Assembly: GCA_035637595.1 (NCBI GenBank) | Contig: DASPWW010000107.1 | Span: forward strand, 1-14,583 | Origin: DASPWW01 sp035637595 | GTDB taxonomy: Bacteria > Actinomycetota > Thermoleophilia > Solirubrobacterales > 70-9 | Length of the DNA stretch: 14,583 bases | Direction of reading: 5' to 3' | In this document: one piece after another, positions 12,562-14,583 of the stretch | Numbering within the stretch: position 1 is the stretch's first letter | Layout of the letters: every line of letters begins with the position of its first letter | Program-made: the position numbers and the translations under genes | The notes under the pieces: model-generated | What the model was told of the DNA's origin: nothing | The model's database searches: none | Seen by the model: only the letters and a program-made list of their open reading frames with translations

Positions 12562-13207
12562 ACTCGACGAACTTGCGCGTCTCGCGAAGCGGCGCGCCGT
12601 GCCCGAAGCCCACGACGTTCGGCTCCAGCGGGCCGAGCCGCTTGGCCGAGCGCCGATTCTGCTCCGGGTCGGGGGTGAAGAACCATTTCGGCTCGCGCAG
12701 GCCCGGGATCCCGGTCATCGGGTCCATGTTGTTGAGCACGTCGCCGAGGATGAGAACGCGGTCGGACTCGCGCCAGAAAGCTACGTGCCCGGCCGAGTGG
12801 CCCGGGACGTCGAGAACCTTGAATCCCGCCACCTCGTCGGCCTCGCTGAGCTTGCGGTCGACCGGATGCGCGGGCCCGGTCCAGTACTTGGCGAAGAATT
12901 GGGCGAGCCAGTGGTCGGGCTGGCGCTGGCCGATCAGCTCCGGGTTCTCGGCGGCGTCGGCGTCGCGAGCCCCCACCCAGTAGGGGATCCCGAGGCGCTC
13001 ACAGACGTCGTGGCTTGCGCCCTGGTGGTCGGGATGGGCATGGGTCAGCGCGTGAGCGGTGACGGTGCGGCCCTCGAGCTGGCGCAGGATGCGCCGCGTC
13101 GCGTACTTCGAGCCCGCGTCCACGAGGACGTCGCCGAGCAGGAAGACGTTGATCCCGTTGGGCGGAAACCCGCCGAGCTGCCAGACGTCGGGAGCCAGCT
13201 CCTTCAC
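12539..13207 (-). CDS. Metallo-beta-lactamase-fold hydrolase
   Basis: This 222-residue protein carries the complete metal site: THAHPDHQG (HxHxDH at 56-61), H137 in VPGHSAGH, D156 in LILGDVL, and H203 in GFGHG. This predicts a two-metal, probably zinc, hydrolase of the glyoxalase II-like branch. The substrate could be a thioester or lactone and is not readable. There is no signal peptide, so it is cytoplasmic. The GTG start (13205-13207) overlaps the TGA of the upstream methyltransferase as GTGA, so translation is probably coupled. It is the last gene of an overlapping minus-strand operon. Its 3' end overlaps the LLM gene by 23 bp. Confidence 0.92.
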   Translation of the reverse strand: MKELAPDVWQLGGFPPNGINVFLLGDVLVDAGSKYATRRILRQLEGRTVTAHALTHAHPDHQGASHDVCERLGIPYWVGARDADAAENPELIGQRQPDHWLAQFFAKYWTGPAHPVDRKLSEADEVAGFKVLDVPGHSAGHVAFWRESDRVLILGDVLNNMDPMTGIPGLREPKWFFTPDPEQNRRSAKRLGPLEPNVVGFGHGAPLRETRKFVEFIDGLPD

Positions 13208-13992
13208 GCCGTGCTCAGCCTAGCGCCCACGAACTGAACCATGCCGGCGAGGCGCTGATGGATCTCGCTGAAGCCCCGTGCCCGCAAAGCCGCGACGATC
13301 TCGTCGGCCTCGAAGACCCGCATCCCGCTGATCCGCTCGACCAGCGGCTTGAGCGCCGGGACGGTGATCTGGCGCCGCACCGAGGTCATCAGCGCGATCC
13401 GGCCGCCGGGCGCCAGCACCCGCGCCATCTCGCCGAGCGACGCGAGGGGATCGGGAAAGAGATGAAGCGCGGCGAAGCAGCACACGCCGTCGAACGAGTC
13501 GTCGCGGAACGGCAGCTCGACGGCGTTGCCTCGCACGAGCGCAAGGTTGCGCAGTCCCGAGCGCTCGAGGTCGGATGCGCCGCGGTCGAGCATCGTGCGC
13601 GAGGCGTCGATGCCGACGACTAGACCGGAGTCGCCGACCGCGCGCGCGAATTCGCGCGAGAAGTTGCCCGGCCCGCACGCCACGTCGAGGACCACGTCGC
13701 CGGGCGAGATTCCCATCAGCAGGCGGGCGATCCGCATCTCCTCGTCCATTCCGGGGCCGGTGATCCCCTTTGCGATCCGGCCGAGGGCGGGCCGCCAGTA
13801 GCGCTCGTAGACGGTCGGCACGAGGCGCGACGTCATCAGGTCCTGGGTCGGACCCGTCGAGGGCAGCTCACCGCCGATCAGGTCGAGGTAGCCGCCCGCG
13901 GGCCCCGCCCGCCGGGCGCGTTCGGCATCTCCGGGCCGCACCAGCTCCAGCGCCCGATCCAGTGCCGCCGAGCCGGTCTCAGTCGCGGCCAA
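13204..13992 (-). CDS. Class I SAM-dependent methyltransferase
   Basis: This 262-residue protein has SAM motif I VLDVACGPGNF (101-111), the strand-2 acid D129 in VVGIDAS, then GNAVELPFRDDSFDGVCCFAALH (155-177) and the post-motif LGEMARVLAPGGRIALMTS. The N-terminal part (YERYWRPALGRIAKG) matches a Methyltransf_11/25-type family common in actinobacteria; the substrate, perhaps a lipid or small molecule, is unknown. As written it starts at TTG 13992, overlapping the upstream gene by 14 bases. No ribosome site is visible, and a GTG at about 13941 (residue 18, with GGAG just before) is an alternative. Its TGA overlaps the start of the hydrolase gene, so the two are probably translated together. 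Confidence 0.9.
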   Translation of the reverse strand: MAATETGSAALDRALELVRPGDAERARRAGPAGGYLDLIGGELPSTGPTQDLMTSRLVPTVYERYWRPALGRIAKGITGPGMDEEMRIARLLMGISPGDVVLDVACGPGNFSREFARAVGDSGLVVGIDASRTMLDRGASDLERSGLRNLALVRGNAVELPFRDDSFDGVCCFAALHLFPDPLASLGEMARVLAPGGRIALMTSVRRQITVPALKPLVERISGMRVFEADEIVAALRARGFSEIHQRLAGMVQFVGARLSTA

Positions 13993-14242
13993 CCGAATAG
14001 GCCTCCGGGCCCAGACCGCGCGGCTCGCCGCTGTGGCGGGCCAGCTCCTCGAGCCGCGCGATCTCGCGCTCGCCCTCGACGCGCGCGGGATGCCCTTCGG
14101 GGAGCGGCTCGATCAGACGCCGGACCCGGTTGCGGATCTGAAGCGCGAAGTGGGGGGTCGCGGGGCCGACCAGGGTCCGGATGTCCTCCACGGTCGGCTC
14201 GCGCGCGGGGTCCAGCCGATCGGGGCGCTCCGCCTCGCTCAC
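13979..14242 (-). CDS. Small hypothetical protein (87 aa)
   Basis: From GTG 14242 this encodes an 87-residue, charged, mostly helical protein: PTVEDIRTLVGPATPHFALQIRNRV, then RRLIEPLPEGHPARVEGEREI and ARLEELARHSGEP. I do not know its function; there is no signal, membrane span or Cys. Its GTG overlaps the TGA of the upstream gene (GTGA, 14239-14242), and its end overlaps the methyltransferase by 14 bases. That makes it a real, translationally coupled operon member. A longer frame starting at 14500 is the shadow of the upstream gene. Confidence 0.75.
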   Translation of the reverse strand: MSEAERPDRLDPAREPTVEDIRTLVGPATPHFALQIRNRVRRLIEPLPEGHPARVEGEREIARLEELARHSGEPRGLGPEAYSVGRD

Positions 14243-14583
14243 GGCCCTGCCTCGCGATCCTTGGTGCCGATGTCGAAGCCCACGTCTCCGGTGCCCTCCT
14301 GAATCGGGGCGAGCTCGAGGAGCTCGTCGATCTGCGCCTGGAAGCCTACGCTGAGCGTCCTCGAGTCCCCGATCAGCCAGGCGTGGTTGTAGAACCCTCG
14401 CGTCGGATCGTCGACGTAGCCGGGCTTGATGTCGAGCAGGAAGCCACGCAACGGCGCCGGCACGACGTCGCCAGTCTCCGTCAGCAGCAGGGGACCCCAC
14501 TTTCCACTCGCCGACAGTGGGGAGGCGGCCGCCGCGTCCATCGGGCGCGCCGTGCTCGCGATAACCAGGCCGTGTCCCGGGTC
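14239..14583 (-). CDS. Cell-wall-binding-repeat-like protein, 5' end cut by window edge
   Basis: The last 114 codons are visible and open to the right edge, so the N-terminus is missing; the ATG at 14541 is internal. The segment AAAASPLSASGKWGPLLLT, then VVPAPLRGFLLDIKPGY, then FYNHAWLIGDSRTLSVGFQAQIDELLEL follows the pattern of CW_binding_2-type repeats (alpha/beta units with LLLT, then a strand ending in iiGd, then an 'is...q..id' helix). Such proteins are normally secreted and attach to the wall. The visible part shows one unit and a short tail. Its TGA overlaps the GTG of the 87-residue gene. The family assignment is from memory of the pattern and is moderate. Confidence 0.65.
   Translation of the reverse strand, partial: DPGHGLVIASTARPMDAAAASPLSASGKWGPLLLTETGDVVPAPLRGFLLDIKPGYVDDPTRGFYNHAWLIGDSRTLSVGFQAQIDELLELAPIQEGTGDVGFDIGTKDREAGP

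Noticed and set aside
12377..13237. 286-residue plus-strand frame
   Set aside because: It is antisense to the metallo-hydrolase, which has a complete metal-binding motif set, and has no recognisable domain.
13979..14500. 173-residue minus-strand frame starting at 14500
   Set aside because: Its first half is an Arg-rich shadow of the wall-binding-like gene; the GTG at 14242, overlapping the upstream stop as GTGA, is the sensible start.

Overview
The window is GC-rich DNA with strongly G/C-ended codons. It most likely comes from an actinobacterium of the Thermoleophilia/Solirubrobacterales type. This rests on family knowledge: several secreted proteins have an architecture I associate with that class (a propeller followed by a 'PPETTI...FECKLD' Ig-like domain, a BamE-like secreted protein, small lipoproteins with Thr/Ala/Gly linkers), there is an LLM-class probable F420 oxidoreductase, and several promoters look leaderless. 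I see no tRNA, rRNA, CRISPR array, insertion sequence or integrase. The left edge cuts the 3' end of a minus-strand gene and the right edge cuts the 5' end of another.

Layout. (1) 1-1059, minus: secreted protein of unknown role with a BamE/OmlA-like segment, running off the left edge. (2) 1143-3528, plus: two-gene operon, divergent from it, of a Tat-exported small subunit and a GMC flavo-oxidoreductase with a candidate iron-sulfur cysteine triad. (3) 3621-4952, plus: CNNM/CorC-type membrane protein with CBS domains, preceded by a 21-codon leader ORF that overlaps its start. (4) 5055-5357, plus: small basic hypothetical protein, converging on (5) 5372-6259, minus: 3-hydroxyacyl-CoA dehydrogenase. 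(6) 6307-7923, plus: secreted seven-repeat propeller. (7) 8050-9231, plus: acetyl-CoA acetyltransferase-type thiolase behind a TetR-like operator dyad. (8) 9251-9677, minus: two small membrane proteins, starting back to back with (9) 9680-10366, plus: AlkA-family DNA glycosylase. (10) 10386-10856 and 10921-11424, plus: paralogous lipoproteins ending in a UUCG hairpin. (11) 11515-12561, plus: luciferase-like monooxygenase-fold oxidoreductase, overlapping tail to tail with (12) a minus-strand operon (14583 to 12539) of overlapping genes: cell-wall-binding-like protein (partial), 87-residue unknown, SAM methyltransferase, metallo-beta-lactamase-fold hydrolase.

How the genes fit together. The dehydrogenase and thiolase are consecutive beta-oxidation/short-chain acyl-CoA enzymes, separated by the propeller gene and in opposite orientation, so they are functional neighbours but not an operon. 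The GMC pair is the clearest multi-subunit system: the Tat signal on the small subunit can explain export of the signal-less catalytic subunit. Most other genes look like ordinary chromosomal neighbours.

The best leads are the GMC/Tat pair, the Cys-paired propeller, a predicted NADP-type dehydrogenase, operator dyads in two promoters, leader ORFs overlapping two main starts, and three separate 18-bp tandem duplications, one of which carries the stop codons of two convergent genes. I found no clear defence or mobile system.
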